NCBI GenBank assembly: GCA_003233115.1
Contig: QIKV01000052.1
Span: 1 to 48,874, forward strand
DNA from: Oceanospirillales bacterium
Lineage (GTDB): Bacteria > Pseudomonadota > Gammaproteobacteria > Xanthomonadales > SZUA-36
Direction: 5' to 3'
DNA length: 48,874 nt
The notes under the pieces are model-generated. The model was not told the origin of the DNA, searched no databases, and worked only from the letters and a program-made list of their open reading frames with translations. The position numbers and the translations under genes are program-made. Positions 24,998 through 34,272 of the stretch are shown piece by piece (position 1 is the first letter of the stretch; every line of letters starts with the position of its first letter).

Positions 24998-25318
24998 ATG
25001 TTAATAACAACCAGCGAAACCATCGCCAACCATCGAATCGTTAAAACACTTGGCCTGGTGCGCGGCAATACCGTGCGCGCACGCCATATCGGCAAGGACA
25101 TCATGGCGGGTCTACGCAATATCGTCGGGGGTGAAATCCACGAGTACGCCAAGCTGATTGCCGAAAGCCGCGAACAGACCCTCGACCGCATGGTGGCCGA
25201 GGCCGAGCAACTCGGCGCCAATGCCATTATCACTACCCGGTTCAGCACCTCGGTCATGATGGGCGGAGCGGCGGAACTACTCGCAGTCGGCACCGCCGTT
25301 GTGATTGAGCCGGAATAA
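24998..25318 (+). CDS. YbjQ/UPF0145 family protein
   Basis: A 106-residue cytosolic protein of the YbjQ family: starts MLITTSETIANHRIVKTLGLVRGNTVRA, with the conserved DIMAGLRNIVGGEIHEY and terminal AVGTAVVIE. Members form ring-like oligomers and are annotated as heavy-metal-binding on structural grounds; function is unproven. It begins 1 bp after the anti-sigma gene, so it is likely the third gene of the stress operon. Its last 42 bp overlap the end of the convergent glycosyltransferase gene. Confidence 0.88.
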   Translation: MLITTSETIANHRIVKTLGLVRGNTVRARHIGKDIMAGLRNIVGGEIHEYAKLIAESREQTLDRMVAEAEQLGANAIITTRFSTSVMMGGAAELLAVGTAVVIEPE

Positions 25319-26332
25319 GTTCGCAGCATGTATGCTTTCAACGGCCTGGTAAACCAGTTCCGGCTTGAGTGTATGCATGCAGCGGTTAAACACGCATTGT
25401 TTGTATATGGAAGTCTGGTAGCACGGTTGGCAGTCGATGCCGCTGCTCAGCACCCGGTAAGGCACTGCGCTGGAGTATGGCCCGGTCAACCCGGGGATGG
25501 ATGGCCCAAACAGTGCGATCACAGGCGTACCGAGCGCCATGGCCAGATGCACGGTGCCGGTGTCTACTGAAATGACGCTGGTGGCTTTTTGCAGCGCGCC
25601 AACCAGCGTTTGCAGGGACGAGCCGAAAAGTGAGTACACTCCGGGCATATCCAGCAGTGTTTCGAAACGATGGCGTTCCTGTTCCGTCCCGTTAACTACA
25701 ATGTCCAGGTCTGAGCGCCGGGAAAGCAGCTCGATCAATTCGACCCAGTGCTCAATTGGCCAGTTTCTGTGACTGCGGTAATCTTTTTTTTGCAGGCCGG
25801 AAAAACCGGGGTTAACAATGACATAATTCCGCGCCGTTTCAACGGGCTGAATGTCTGGCTGGGGCAGTATATCCAGTGAAGGGTCTGCCGCCGGGGCGGC
25901 CTCAAGACCAAGCACGCCTGCATAGATAGTCTTCTCGGTGTCCACACAGTGCCGTCCGGGGATATGCCGCGTCTGGTTCAGCGGACGACCGCAGAATTCC
26001 CGGCTATGAACGAACTCGACAAAGTCGTCGCATTGGCCACCGCATTCGAGGTTGATGACCAAATCATAGGGCATGGACCTGGAATGCCTGCGTAGCGCTC
26101 GCTTGTCCGGGTTTATGCGCCAGGGTACGCGACGATGGCTGATGGGAAACACCTGGTTGACGCGCTGATCCAGCGTCAGGATAACTTTTGAGGCGCCTGG
26201 ACTGACTGCGAAGTCAATCTTAACCTCTGGACCAAAAACCTGCCGCAACGGCTCAATGATGGGGGTCGCCAACACGGTATCGCCAAGGCGGCCGATACGG
26301 ATGACCAGCACACGCTTTTTATTGTTCGTCAA
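25277..26332 (-). CDS. Glycosyltransferase family 9 (heptosyltransferase-like)
   Basis: GT-B enzyme related to LPS heptosyltransferases, transferring a sugar from an ADP-activated donor in the cytosol. The N-terminal RVLVIRIGRLGDTVLATPIIEPLR and the C-terminal SVDTGTVHLAMALGTPVIALFGPS are family hallmarks; a Cys-rich tail DCQPCYQ...KQCVFNRCMH also occurs in WaaF/WaaQ-like proteins. I place the start at the TTG (26332) just before the first strand; the frame remains open to an ATG at 26431, which would overlap the divergent exonuclease gene. The acceptor cannot be predicted. Its 3' end overlaps the YbjQ gene by 42 bp. Confidence 0.85.
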   Translation of the reverse strand: MTNNKKRVLVIRIGRLGDTVLATPIIEPLRQVFGPEVKIDFAVSPGASKVILTLDQRVNQVFPISHRRVPWRINPDKRALRRHSRSMPYDLVINLECGGQCDDFVEFVHSREFCGRPLNQTRHIPGRHCVDTEKTIYAGVLGLEAAPAADPSLDILPQPDIQPVETARNYVIVNPGFSGLQKKDYRSHRNWPIEHWVELIELLSRRSDLDIVVNGTEQERHRFETLLDMPGVYSLFGSSLQTLVGALQKATSVISVDTGTVHLAMALGTPVIALFGPSIPGLTGPYSSAVPYRVLSSGIDCQPCYQTSIYKQCVFNRCMHTLKPELVYQAVESIHAANLFRLNHNGGADCE

Positions 26333-26419
26333 CGAGAGAATATCGAAACCCCCAGCATCTGATCTGAAACAACAGTCTACCCGAACTGGAGAGCATGTTG
26401 CTGTTAAGATAGATGGCTT

Positions 26420-27307
26420 ATGAGCTTGCAACCTGTTTACCTGGTCGATGCCAGCATTTACATATTCCGCGCCTGGTTTTCAATCTCGGATGAATTCACC
26501 AACACCCGCGGCGAACCAACCAATGCCGTTTATGGCTTTACCGGCTTTTTGTGTAGCTTGCTGGAACAAACCCGGGCCGGCCATATCGGCATAGCATTTG
26601 ATGAATCGCTGTCGAAGAGCTACCGCAACGAGATTTATCCGGCCTATAAAGCCAATCGTGACCCGGCCCCGGAAGAGCTGAAGCGCCAGTTCAAGTGGGC
26701 CAGGGACGTGGCGGAATCCATGGGTCTGAGCTGTTTCGGCGACAATCAATATGAGGCAGATGACCTGATTGGCACACTGGCCGTTCATTGGCGCAAGCGC
26801 GGCCACCCGGTATGTGTAATCACCAGTGACAAGGACCTCGCCCAGTTAATCGGGGAAAATGACACCTGGTGGGATTTTACCCGCAATCGCAAGCTTGGCC
26901 GCGCTAAAATCAAGGACAAGTTTGGCGTCTATCCGGAACAAATAGCAGATTTTCTTGCACTGACCGGGGACAGTGTTGACAACATACCGGGCATACCGGG
27001 CGTAGGCCCCAAATCGGCCGCTGCGCTGCTGAGCCATTTTGATAATCTGGATGCGATCTGGGAGCGGGTCGACGAAGTGCAGCACCTGAGTATCCGTGGC
27101 GCCAAATCCCTGCATAAGAAGCTCAACGAACACAGAAATGCTGCCGATCTGGCCCGCCGCCTGACGGTTATTGAAACCGCAGTGCCATCCGCGCTTCAGA
27201 ATCCCGACATTGCCCGCAGTGAACTTGATGAAGCCCGCCTTAACCGCTTGTTCGATGAAATGGATTTTGGCCAGATGTTGAGACGGCGCTGTTTGCTCAC
27301 GGTTTAG
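26420..27307 (+). CDS. 5'-3' exonuclease (Pol I N-terminal domain-like, Xni/flap type)
   Basis: A stand-alone 5'-nuclease of 295 residues. Motifs include VDASIYIFRAWFS at the start, FDES and YRNEIYPAYKANR, the metal-binding EADDLIGTLA and VITSDKDLAQLI, and the helix-hairpin-helix DSVDNIPGIPGVGPKSAAALL. These residues match the flap endonuclease/Pol I 5'-nuclease family; it probably processes flaps or RNA primers. It starts divergently from the GT9 gene; its last 11 bp overlap the next gene on the opposite strand. Confidence 0.92.
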   Translation: MSLQPVYLVDASIYIFRAWFSISDEFTNTRGEPTNAVYGFTGFLCSLLEQTRAGHIGIAFDESLSKSYRNEIYPAYKANRDPAPEELKRQFKWARDVAESMGLSCFGDNQYEADDLIGTLAVHWRKRGHPVCVITSDKDLAQLIGENDTWWDFTRNRKLGRAKIKDKFGVYPEQIADFLALTGDSVDNIPGIPGVGPKSAAALLSHFDNLDAIWERVDEVQHLSIRGAKSLHKKLNEHRNAADLARRLTVIETAVPSALQNPDIARSELDEARLNRLFDEMDFGQMLRRRCLLTV

Positions 27308-28712
27308 AATCTTCAGCCTGTTTCTGCTGTGCCCGCATTTTTTCGCCACGCTTTCTGAGATACTCCTGCATATCCGGTTGCTCCAGGTCCCGGCTGGAAT
27401 TCACTGGCGTACGTAAAACGGTGACGGGTTTCAGCTCGTCTTTACTTTCGCCCCATTGGCTATTGGCAAAATAATAGAGGTCTTCACCCACGATCGTACC
27501 GTAGCTGGGAAAGTCGAATTCAGGCTGTGCAACGGCCAGCGGTCTGACCGCTTCCACCCTGGTGCCTGTGGAATCGAGTTGCAGGCGCATTACCCGCTGT
27601 GGCTTTATGCCGTTTTGAATCATGATCAGGCGATTTTTCCACAGGTATAAGCCGGCTATACCGCCAATATTCAGTGTTTTTGGTACCACCAGTTTGCCGG
27701 TACGCTTTGCTTCAACATCAATGACCATGATGCCCAGTTCGCGGTCTGCCACGTACAGGATTCGTCCATCAGGCTGCATGGCAATGCCGCGCATGCTGAC
27801 CATGTCCCTGGTGGCCAGTAACGGTTTTAGTTTTTGCTCTCCCGCAAGCTTTTCATAAACGAAGGGCAAGGCCCGGTCCACGATGTAAATATCACCTTTG
27901 GGGGTCAGCACCATGCTACCAAGGCTGTGGGGATTGCCATCCACGGGCACCGGGTAACGGCGTATAAGCTGCAGTGTTTTCAGGTTAAATTCAAACAGGG
28001 CCGAGCGTCCGTTATCTGCGGGATTGTATCGCAAAAACTTTGGCGAGGCTGCCGAGGCAACCCACAAACGATTGCGCGGCCCATCTACGAGGATACCGAA
28101 AACTGCCCACAATCCGTTGGCTCTATTGGCCTTCAGCAGTTCGCTTACCTGACCATCTTTGCCAACCGCAAGAATGCTGCCTTCTGCGACGGTGCCAATC
28201 AGGAACTTCTGCCGGCTTTTATCCCAGCTGATTGCCTCGGGCAAAATGATATTAGCTGGCAGTGTAAACACAGTTTCAGCCTCTCCCACCGGGGCCCCGG
28301 CCATTTTCATCAGGTCGTTGACATAATCAAACACCTCGGTGTTCCTGATGTTCATGGTGTCGTCTGTTTTGGTGAAATCATAAGCAAGGCCCTGTTGCTG
28401 CATGCGCAACATCAGGGCGTAGGCAGGACTTTTCTCATCCAGCAATGCATAAGCAATAACCAGTTGATACATATACTCGCTGTTATTCGGGCGCTTGCTG
28501 TTCAGTTGCTCCATGGCTCTGCGGAAAGTCAGGTAATCCTTGACCGCGTAGGCTTCGTTGGCCTTGACCAGCAAAGCGGGAACGTTGTCAGGCAAGTCCT
28601 CCCCACTATCAGCCGGGGTATCGGTCTGTGCTTGTAAATGGAAACTGGCCAGCAACAAACTGAGGGCCAGAATAAGGGTTGGAAAGTGCTTTTGTAGTGG
28701 TTCTTTCAACAT
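27297..28712 (-). CDS. Exported beta-propeller protein with helical N-terminal repeats
   Basis: A 471-residue exported protein. A signal peptide ends near LQAQ; residues about 45-130 look like TPR-type helices (ALLVKANEAYAVKDYLTFRRAMEQL, YMYQLVIAYALLDEKSPAYALMLRM); the rest is an NHL/SMP-30-like propeller with repeated blades (LPEAISWDKSRQKFLIGTVAEG, GILVDGPRNRLWVAS, MVLTPKGDIYIVD, IAMQPDGRILYVAD). The tail is charged and probably disordered. I recognise no enzyme active site, so it may be a scaffold. I chose the ATG at 28712 because the signal peptide follows it. Confidence 0.8.
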   Translation of the reverse strand: MLKEPLQKHFPTLILALSLLLASFHLQAQTDTPADSGEDLPDNVPALLVKANEAYAVKDYLTFRRAMEQLNSKRPNNSEYMYQLVIAYALLDEKSPAYALMLRMQQQGLAYDFTKTDDTMNIRNTEVFDYVNDLMKMAGAPVGEAETVFTLPANIILPEAISWDKSRQKFLIGTVAEGSILAVGKDGQVSELLKANRANGLWAVFGILVDGPRNRLWVASAASPKFLRYNPADNGRSALFEFNLKTLQLIRRYPVPVDGNPHSLGSMVLTPKGDIYIVDRALPFVYEKLAGEQKLKPLLATRDMVSMRGIAMQPDGRILYVADRELGIMVIDVEAKRTGKLVVPKTLNIGGIAGLYLWKNRLIMIQNGIKPQRVMRLQLDSTGTRVEAVRPLAVAQPEFDFPSYGTIVGEDLYYFANSQWGESKDELKPVTVLRTPVNSSRDLEQPDMQEYLRKRGEKMRAQQKQAEDSKP

Positions 28713-28825
28713 GCTAATCCTCTGAATTCCGCCCATTTGAACGGTCAAACAGAAATTGGTTCAGTAGCCGCAACAACGCCGGCAGGATACAATCGGAGAA
28801 GTTTATCAGAGCGGCGGGCAAACCT

Positions 28826-29350
28826 GTGGCAATTGGCGAAAAAAATCATTACAGCGGCCGTTTTCTCGGCTTGAAAGAGCGTGATCACTGGGAATATGCC
28901 TACCGCACAAATGCCAGTGGTGTTGTCGTCATCGTGCCGGTCACCAACGCCGGTGAACTCGTGCTGGTTGAACAATTCCGAATTCCGGTGAACGGCCGCG
29001 TGCTGGAATTACCGGCCGGACTGGTGGGCGATAAGGGTGACCTTGACGAGGATTTCGAAGCAGCCGCCCAGCGGGAACTCATCGAAGAAACTGGCTACCG
29101 TGCAACCTCGTTGAAAAAACTGCTGACCAGCCCGAGCAGCCCCGGCATGGCTGATGAAATGATTACCATATATTTTGCCAGTGGCCTCGAGCGCGTGGGT
29201 TCCGGTGGCGGCGATAGCAATGAAGATATCACCGTTCACGTCGTACCACTGCCTACTGCTGTAACCTGGCTGGAGACGCGTATGGCTGAGGGCATCATGC
29301 TCGACCCGAAGATTTACGCTGGTTTGTTCTGGGCACAAATACACGCTTGA
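28826..29350 (+). CDS. Nudix hydrolase (ADP-ribose pyrophosphatase-like)
   Basis: A 174-residue Nudix enzyme starting with GTG. The Nudix box lies at about 70-95 (GDLDEDFEAAAQRELIEETGY), with the REL-x-EE-x-G core, and is followed by SPGMADEM, common in NudF/ADP-ribose pyrophosphatases. The preceding VVVIVPVTNAGELVLVEQFRIPVNGRVLELPAG is also typical of that branch. Likely reaction: hydrolysis of ADP-ribose or a related nucleoside diphosphate-X. Its stop is followed 53 bp later by the asparaginase-type gene. Confidence 0.9.
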   Translation: MAIGEKNHYSGRFLGLKERDHWEYAYRTNASGVVVIVPVTNAGELVLVEQFRIPVNGRVLELPAGLVGDKGDLDEDFEAAAQRELIEETGYRATSLKKLLTSPSSPGMADEMITIYFASGLERVGSGGGDSNEDITVHVVPLPTAVTWLETRMAEGIMLDPKIYAGLFWAQIHA

Positions 29351-29403
29351 CCACCACCGCCGTTATCGCCAACATTAAGTCTTCACCTGAATCCGGAAGC
29401 ACC

Positions 29404-30456
29404 ATGCATGAACTGCTATCAAAATCCCTCCGCATTATTGTTGCCACAGGAGCGCTCAGTATGAGCATTGCATACGCCAACCCACCCGTGGCGATCGTTA
29501 TCCACGGCGGTGCCGGCACCATCACCCGGGCCAGTATGACCGCTGCGAAGGAAGCCGCAATCCGCGCCACGCTAAAAGCGTCGGTACAAGCTGGTTACCA
29601 GGCCCTGTTAAAGGGTTCTCCCGGCACCGAGGCGGTAACCGCGGCTATCAACGTGATGGAGGACTCACCACTTTTCAACGCCGGCAAGGGTGCGGTTTTC
29701 AATGCCGCAGGTAAAAATGAAATGGATGCCGCCATCATGGAGGGCGCAGGGCTCAACGCCGGAGCGGTTGCCTCGGTTTCTCATATCAGGAACCCGATCA
29801 ACCTGGCACTGAAAGTCATGACAAATTCGGAACACGTGCTGCTGATGGGCAAAGGCGCCGAGGAATTCGCCCGCCAGCAGGGTTTTGAAATGATGGACCC
29901 GTCCTATTTTTATACTGATTTCCGCTGGCAACAACTTCAGCGTATCAAGGCGAAAGAAGCTACCCACAAAAAAACCGCGCAACAGGATCAACAGGACCGG
30001 TGGTTTTCTACCGTTGGTGCTGTGGTACTGGACCGGCAAGGCAACCTGGCTGCCGGCACGTCCACGGGCGGCACAGCCAACAAGCGTTGGGGGCGGGTTG
30101 GAGACTCCCCCATCATCGGTGCAGGCACCTATGCCAACAACAAGAGCTGTGCGATCAGTGCGACCGGTCACGGCGAGTTTTTTATCCGCTACGTGGTGGC
30201 TTACAACATTTGCAACAGGGTCGAGCTCGGCACACCGCTGGCTGAAGCGGCCGACACCGTTATCAACGACGTGCTGGTCAAAGCCGGTGGTGAGGGTGGC
30301 GTCATCGCCATGGACCATGACGGCAATATCACCACACCGTTCAATTCAGCGGGTATGTACCGTGCGAGTATTGATATCGATGGCAAGCTGAGCATCTCGA
30401 TTTACCGTGATGAAGGCGAGGCGGAAGGTGCTCTGACGGGGAATGTGGAGCACTGA
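29404..30456 (+). CDS. Isoaspartyl peptidase / L-asparaginase (Ntn type 2), exported
   Basis: N-terminal nucleophile hydrolase that cleaves isoaspartyl dipeptides or asparagine. Numbered from the ATG at 29404: signal peptide 1-25 (SIAYANPP), HGGAG motif at 34-38, and autoprocessing site with nucleophile Thr203 in STVGAVVLD followed by AAGTSTGGTANKRWGRVGDSPIIGAG and TGHGEFF. The signal indicates a periplasmic enzyme. Upstream in-frame TTG at 29347 overlaps the Nudix stop and is less likely, because GGAAG precedes 29404. Confidence 0.92.
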   Translation: MHELLSKSLRIIVATGALSMSIAYANPPVAIVIHGGAGTITRASMTAAKEAAIRATLKASVQAGYQALLKGSPGTEAVTAAINVMEDSPLFNAGKGAVFNAAGKNEMDAAIMEGAGLNAGAVASVSHIRNPINLALKVMTNSEHVLLMGKGAEEFARQQGFEMMDPSYFYTDFRWQQLQRIKAKEATHKKTAQQDQQDRWFSTVGAVVLDRQGNLAAGTSTGGTANKRWGRVGDSPIIGAGTYANNKSCAISATGHGEFFIRYVVAYNICNRVELGTPLAEAADTVINDVLVKAGGEGGVIAMDHDGNITTPFNSAGMYRASIDIDGKLSISIYRDEGEAEGALTGNVEH

Positions 30457-30551
30457 AATCTCGACCAGTGGAGCCGGTTCCCCTTACAAGTATCCACATA
30501 ACTGAGCAGGGATACGGGGTACAAACCCTATCGAATCCGGAGTTGACCGTC

Positions 30552-31397
30552 CTACAGGTGGTTCAGGCGTTGCCACAGGCGCATGGTGGCGTTGGCGCGG
30601 TTCAGCGTGTAGATGTGCAGGCCGGGGGCGCCGCCATGCAACAGACGTTCGCAGAGCTTGGTCACAACATCCAGGCCGAATTCGCGGATGGATGCGCCGT
30701 CATCCCCATATGACTCCAGGCGCTTGCGTATCCAGCGCGGAATTTCAGCTCCGCACATGGCGGAAAACCGGGCCAGGCTGGTGTAGTTGGTAATTGGCAT
30801 GATACCGGGGGTGATTGGAATATCTATGCCATTGCGCTCGCAATCGTCGAGGAACTGGAAATAACAATCGGTATTGTAGAAATATTGCGTGGTGGCGCCA
30901 TCCGCACCCGCAGCGACTTTCTCTTTGAAATATTTGAATTCAGTTTCGGGTGACGCGGACTCCGGATGAAATTCAGGGTAGCAGGCTACCTCGATATGAA
31001 ACGCACCCGGAAAAGACTCATTTACAAACCTCACCAGTTCACTGGCGTACTGGAATGATCCCGGCCCGCTAGTACCTTCGGGCCGGTCGCCACGCAACAC
31101 GACCAGGCGTTCGACGCCCGCCTCTTTATATGACGCAAGCAAGCGCAACAGCATGTCCCGGTCTTTGACCATACAGGAGATATGCGGCGCCACCGGCACA
31201 CCGGATCTCTCCAGCAGGTCGGTGACTGTTTGCAGGGTTGCATCCAGCGCTGACCCACCGGCTCCGAATGTGACCGACAGATAGCGGGGATTGAGCCGCG
31301 CAAGCTTTTGCCAGGTAGACTCAAGGATCAGCTTTTGCTCACCCGAACGTGGTGGGAAAAACTCAAACGAGATAGAGACGTTTGCCTTGGCCAGCAT
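30552..31397 (-). CDS. metF: 5,10-methylenetetrahydrofolate reductase
   Basis: Flavoenzyme that makes 5-methyl-THF for homocysteine methylation. Conserved SFEFFPPRSGEQ near the start, PRYLSVTFGAGGS, VLRGDRPEG and the TTQYFYNTDCYFQFLDDC motif of the folate/NADH site are present. Length 281, slightly below E. coli MetF (296). It is the last gene of a metK-ahcY-metF operon and begins 6 bp after the ahcY stop. The plus-strand gap after it (30457-30551) holds only a loose stem-loop (GTATCC/GGATAC). Confidence 0.95.
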   Translation of the reverse strand: MLAKANVSISFEFFPPRSGEQKLILESTWQKLARLNPRYLSVTFGAGGSALDATLQTVTDLLERSGVPVAPHISCMVKDRDMLLRLLASYKEAGVERLVVLRGDRPEGTSGPGSFQYASELVRFVNESFPGAFHIEVACYPEFHPESASPETEFKYFKEKVAAGADGATTQYFYNTDCYFQFLDDCERNGIDIPITPGIMPITNYTSLARFSAMCGAEIPRWIRKRLESYGDDGASIREFGLDVVTKLCERLLHGGAPGLHIYTLNRANATMRLWQRLNHL

Positions 31398-31403
31398 ATC
31401 TGT

Positions 31404-32849
31404 TTAGTAGCGGTAGTGGTCCGGCTTGTACGGGCCATCGGCGTTCACACTGATATAATTCGCCTGTTCATCGGTCAGACGGGTCAGGCTGGCGCCGATA
31501 CGCTGCAGATGCAAACGGGCAACCTTCTCATCCAGGTGCTTGGGCAGTAAGTAAACGTCTTGCTGATAATTTTGCGGATATTTCCACAACTCGATCTGCG
31601 CCAACACCTGGTTGGTAAAGGAGTTCGACATGACAAAACTGGGGTGACCGGTGGCGCAACCCAGGTTTACCAGGCGACCCTGCGCCAGCAGAATGATGCG
31701 CTTGCCATCCGGGAAAATAATGTGATCCACCTGCGGTTTGATATTCTCCCACTGGTATTGCTTGACGCCGGCAACGTCGATTTCATTGTCGAAATGGCCG
31801 ATATTGCAAACAATGGCCTGGTCCCTCATAGCCGCCATATGGTCGTGGGTAAGGACGTGGTAATTACCCGTTGCAGTGACAAAAATATCGGCTTTATCTG
31901 CCACATCTTCCATGGTCACGACACGGTAGCCCTCCATTGCTGCCTGCAACGCACAGATCGGATCAATTTCGGTAATCCAGACCGTTGCACCCAACCCGCG
32001 CAAAGACTGCGCACAGCCCTTGCCCACATCACCATAGCCGGCAACAACCGCGACCTTGCCTGCGATCATCACATCGGTCGCCCGCTTGATACCGTCAACC
32101 AGCGACTCCCGGCAGCCATAGAGATTATCAAATTTTGACTTGGTCACCGAGTCGTTCACATTAATGGCGGGGAATGGCAAGGTGCCTTCTTTGGCCATTT
32201 CATAGAGGCGCTTGACCCCCGTGGTGGTTTCTTCGGTGACACCCTGTATCTTTGCCAGCGCTTTTGCATACCAGCCATGGCGTGATGCGAGCCGTTTCCT
32301 GACCGCACTGAACAAGGCCACCTGCTCTTCACTATCCGGATTGTCCAATATTGAAGGGTCCCGTTCAGCCTGTGCCCCGAGGTACAGCAGTAAGGTCGCG
32401 TCACCACCATCATCGAGGATCATATTGGCAAAATTTTCATCACCCTCGCCATTGCCCCAATCAAAAATCCGGTGCGTAAACTCCCAGTACTCATCGAGGT
32501 TCTCACCTTTGAATGCAAATACCGGCGTGCCACCGGCTGCAATGGCGGCGGCGGCATGATCCTGGGTAGAGTAAATATTACAGGACGCCCAGCGCACCTC
32601 CGCACCCAGCACCTTGAGTGTCTCGATCAGCACCGCCGTCTGGATGGTCATATGCAGGCTGCCTGCAATACGGGCACCCTTGAGCGGTTGCTCATCGCCA
32701 TATTCTTTGCGTACCGCCATCAAGCCGGGCATTTCCGTCTCGGCGATAGCAATTTCCTTACGGCCAAATCCTGCCAGCTCTATATCGGCAACATAATAAT
32801 TCTGCTTGCCAGCGTCCGTCTTGCTGGCCCCATCTAATACTGCATTCAC
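31404..32849 (-). CDS. ahcY: Adenosylhomocysteinase
   Basis: NAD-dependent S-adenosylhomocysteine hydrolase, which splits SAH into homocysteine and adenosine and so relieves inhibition of methyltransferases. The 481-residue sequence has [39 protein letters not shown] near the N-terminus, the NAD-binding [15 protein letters not shown], and the family C-terminus ending in PDHYRY. It includes the insert typical of the longer (plant/bacterial) form. It sits 18 bp after metK; no SAH riboswitch lies in this short gap. Confidence 0.97.
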   Translation of the reverse strand: MNAVLDGASKTDAGKQNYYVADIELAGFGRKEIAIAETEMPGLMAVRKEYGDEQPLKGARIAGSLHMTIQTAVLIETLKVLGAEVRWASCNIYSTQDHAAAAIAAGGTPVFAFKGENLDEYWEFTHRIFDWGNGEGDENFANMILDDGGDATLLLYLGAQAERDPSILDNPDSEEQVALFSAVRKRLASRHGWYAKALAKIQGVTEETTTGVKRLYEMAKEGTLPFPAINVNDSVTKSKFDNLYGCRESLVDGIKRATDVMIAGKVAVVAGYGDVGKGCAQSLRGLGATVWITEIDPICALQAAMEGYRVVTMEDVADKADIFVTATGNYHVLTHDHMAAMRDQAIVCNIGHFDNEIDVAGVKQYQWENIKPQVDHIIFPDGKRIILLAQGRLVNLGCATGHPSFVMSNSFTNQVLAQIELWKYPQNYQQDVYLLPKHLDEKVARLHLQRIGASLTRLTDEQANYISVNADGPYKPDHYRY

Positions 32850-32867
32850 TTCATACTCTCCTTCTGT

Positions 32868-34031
32868 TTACAGGCCGGCTGCTGCACGCAGCTCATCTGC
32901 CTTGTCAGTTTTTTCCCAACTGACGTTCAAATCTTCCCTGCCCATGTGGCCATAAGCGGCCAGCGGCTGGTAAATGGGTTTGATCAAATCCAACAGCGTA
33001 ATGATGCCGTACGGCGTCAGGTCGAAATGCTCCCGCACCAGTTGCTCAATTTTTGCGGCCGGTATCTTTTCCGTGCCAAACGTGTCGATGCCGATGGAGG
33101 TTGGCTCGGCCACCCCGATGGCATAGGACACCTGGATCTCAATACGATCGGCCAGCCCGGCCTTGACGATGTTCTTGGCCACATAGCGCGATGCATAAGC
33201 GGCTGACCTGTCCACTTTAGAAGGATCTTTGCCGGAGAACGCACCGCCGCCATGGCGCGCCATACCACCATAGGTATCGACAATAATCTTGCGCCCGGTT
33301 AAGCCGGCATCACCAACCGGGCCACCAATCTCGAAGCGGCCCGTGGGATTAATGTGGTATTTGGTATTGCTGTCAAGCCAGTTTGCCGGCAACACGGGCT
33401 TGATGATCTCTTCCATTACCAGTTCTTTGATCTGCGCGGGGCTGGAATCCCTGTGATGCTGGGTGGAAAGCACAACCGCTTCAATACCGACCGGTTTGCC
33501 ATGCTGGTACCGAAAGGTCACCTGGCTTTTGGCATCCGGGCGCAAATGAAATATTCCATCAGTGGAATTGCGACGCACTTCTGCCTGTTTCTTGACCAGC
33601 TCATGCGCGTAATAGATCGGTGCCGGCATCAGCACATCGGTCTCATTGGTCGCATAACCGAACATCAGCCCCTGGTCACCGGCACCCTGTTGCAGCGGGT
33701 CCTTCCTGTTAACACCCTGATTAATATCGCACGACTGCTTGCCAATGATATTGACTACCGCGCAGGTATTGCCATCAAAGCCGACATCTGACGAGTCATA
33801 GCCAATATTTACAATCACTTTGCGGATAATTTCTTCCAGATCAACCCAGGCATCGGTGCTGATCTCACCCCCGACGATGGCTACGCCAGTCTTGATAAAG
33901 GTCTCGCATGCTACGCGGGCTGCAGCATCTTCCCTGATGATAGCGTCCAGCACCGCATCGGAAATCTGGTCGGCAACTTTATCAGGATGGCCTTCGGAAA
34001 CAGATTCCGATGTAAACATGTAATTACTCAT
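32868..34031 (-). CDS. metK: S-adenosylmethionine synthetase
   Basis: Makes AdoMet from ATP and methionine. All signature motifs are present: [19 protein letters not shown] near the start, [32 protein letters not shown] (Lys/Asp metal and phosphate sites). Length 387 matches the family. First gene of the methyl-cycle operon; upstream on the minus strand is TTGGAG 10 nt before the ATG. Together with ahcY and metF it supplies and recycles methyl groups, for example to the TrmB and SET-domain methyltransferases in this window. Confidence 0.97.
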   Translation of the reverse strand: MSNYMFTSESVSEGHPDKVADQISDAVLDAIIREDAAARVACETFIKTGVAIVGGEISTDAWVDLEEIIRKVIVNIGYDSSDVGFDGNTCAVVNIIGKQSCDINQGVNRKDPLQQGAGDQGLMFGYATNETDVLMPAPIYYAHELVKKQAEVRRNSTDGIFHLRPDAKSQVTFRYQHGKPVGIEAVVLSTQHHRDSSPAQIKELVMEEIIKPVLPANWLDSNTKYHINPTGRFEIGGPVGDAGLTGRKIIVDTYGGMARHGGGAFSGKDPSKVDRSAAYASRYVAKNIVKAGLADRIEIQVSYAIGVAEPTSIGIDTFGTEKIPAAKIEQLVREHFDLTPYGIITLLDLIKPIYQPLAAYGHMGREDLNVSWEKTDKADELRAAAGL

Positions 34032-34272
34032 ATTTCATAAACTCCAACGAAATATATCTCTCTATTCGAATTAAGAGATATAGTTTAAAACAAGTATGCT
34101 GAAAATGCATCTTCGGATGTGCAATTACCGACCTGCACTTGGCACCGGTACCCGCGATGCGGGTACAATTTTCCGGCAAGCTTTAACATTGAGAACAACG
34201 TGCAGTTCAGTGCATAATAGCCGGATACGTTCAGTAGTCGTGCTGACCAGACCCACCAGGAGATAATAAAAA
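34032..34272. promoter_or_regulatory. Divergent control region between metK and the NhaD-type gene
   Basis: No gene. Several hairpins are visible: TATCTCT/AGAGATA arms at 34055-34080, a UUCG-looped stem near 34108-34121, and a perfect 8-bp stem GTACCCGC/GCGGGTAC at 34148-34166 followed on the plus strand by AATTTT. A possible metK promoter on the minus strand (TTTTCA, 17 bp, TATATC) lies around 34078-34106. I looked for the SAH and SAM riboswitch cores and did not find them. The plus-strand gene has AGGAG 10 nt before its ATG. Confidence 0.4.

Noticed and set aside
32850-34272. SAM or SAH riboswitch for the methyl-cycle operon
   Set aside because: Neither the 18-bp metK-ahcY gap nor the metK leader shows the known conserved cores; only generic hairpins are visible.
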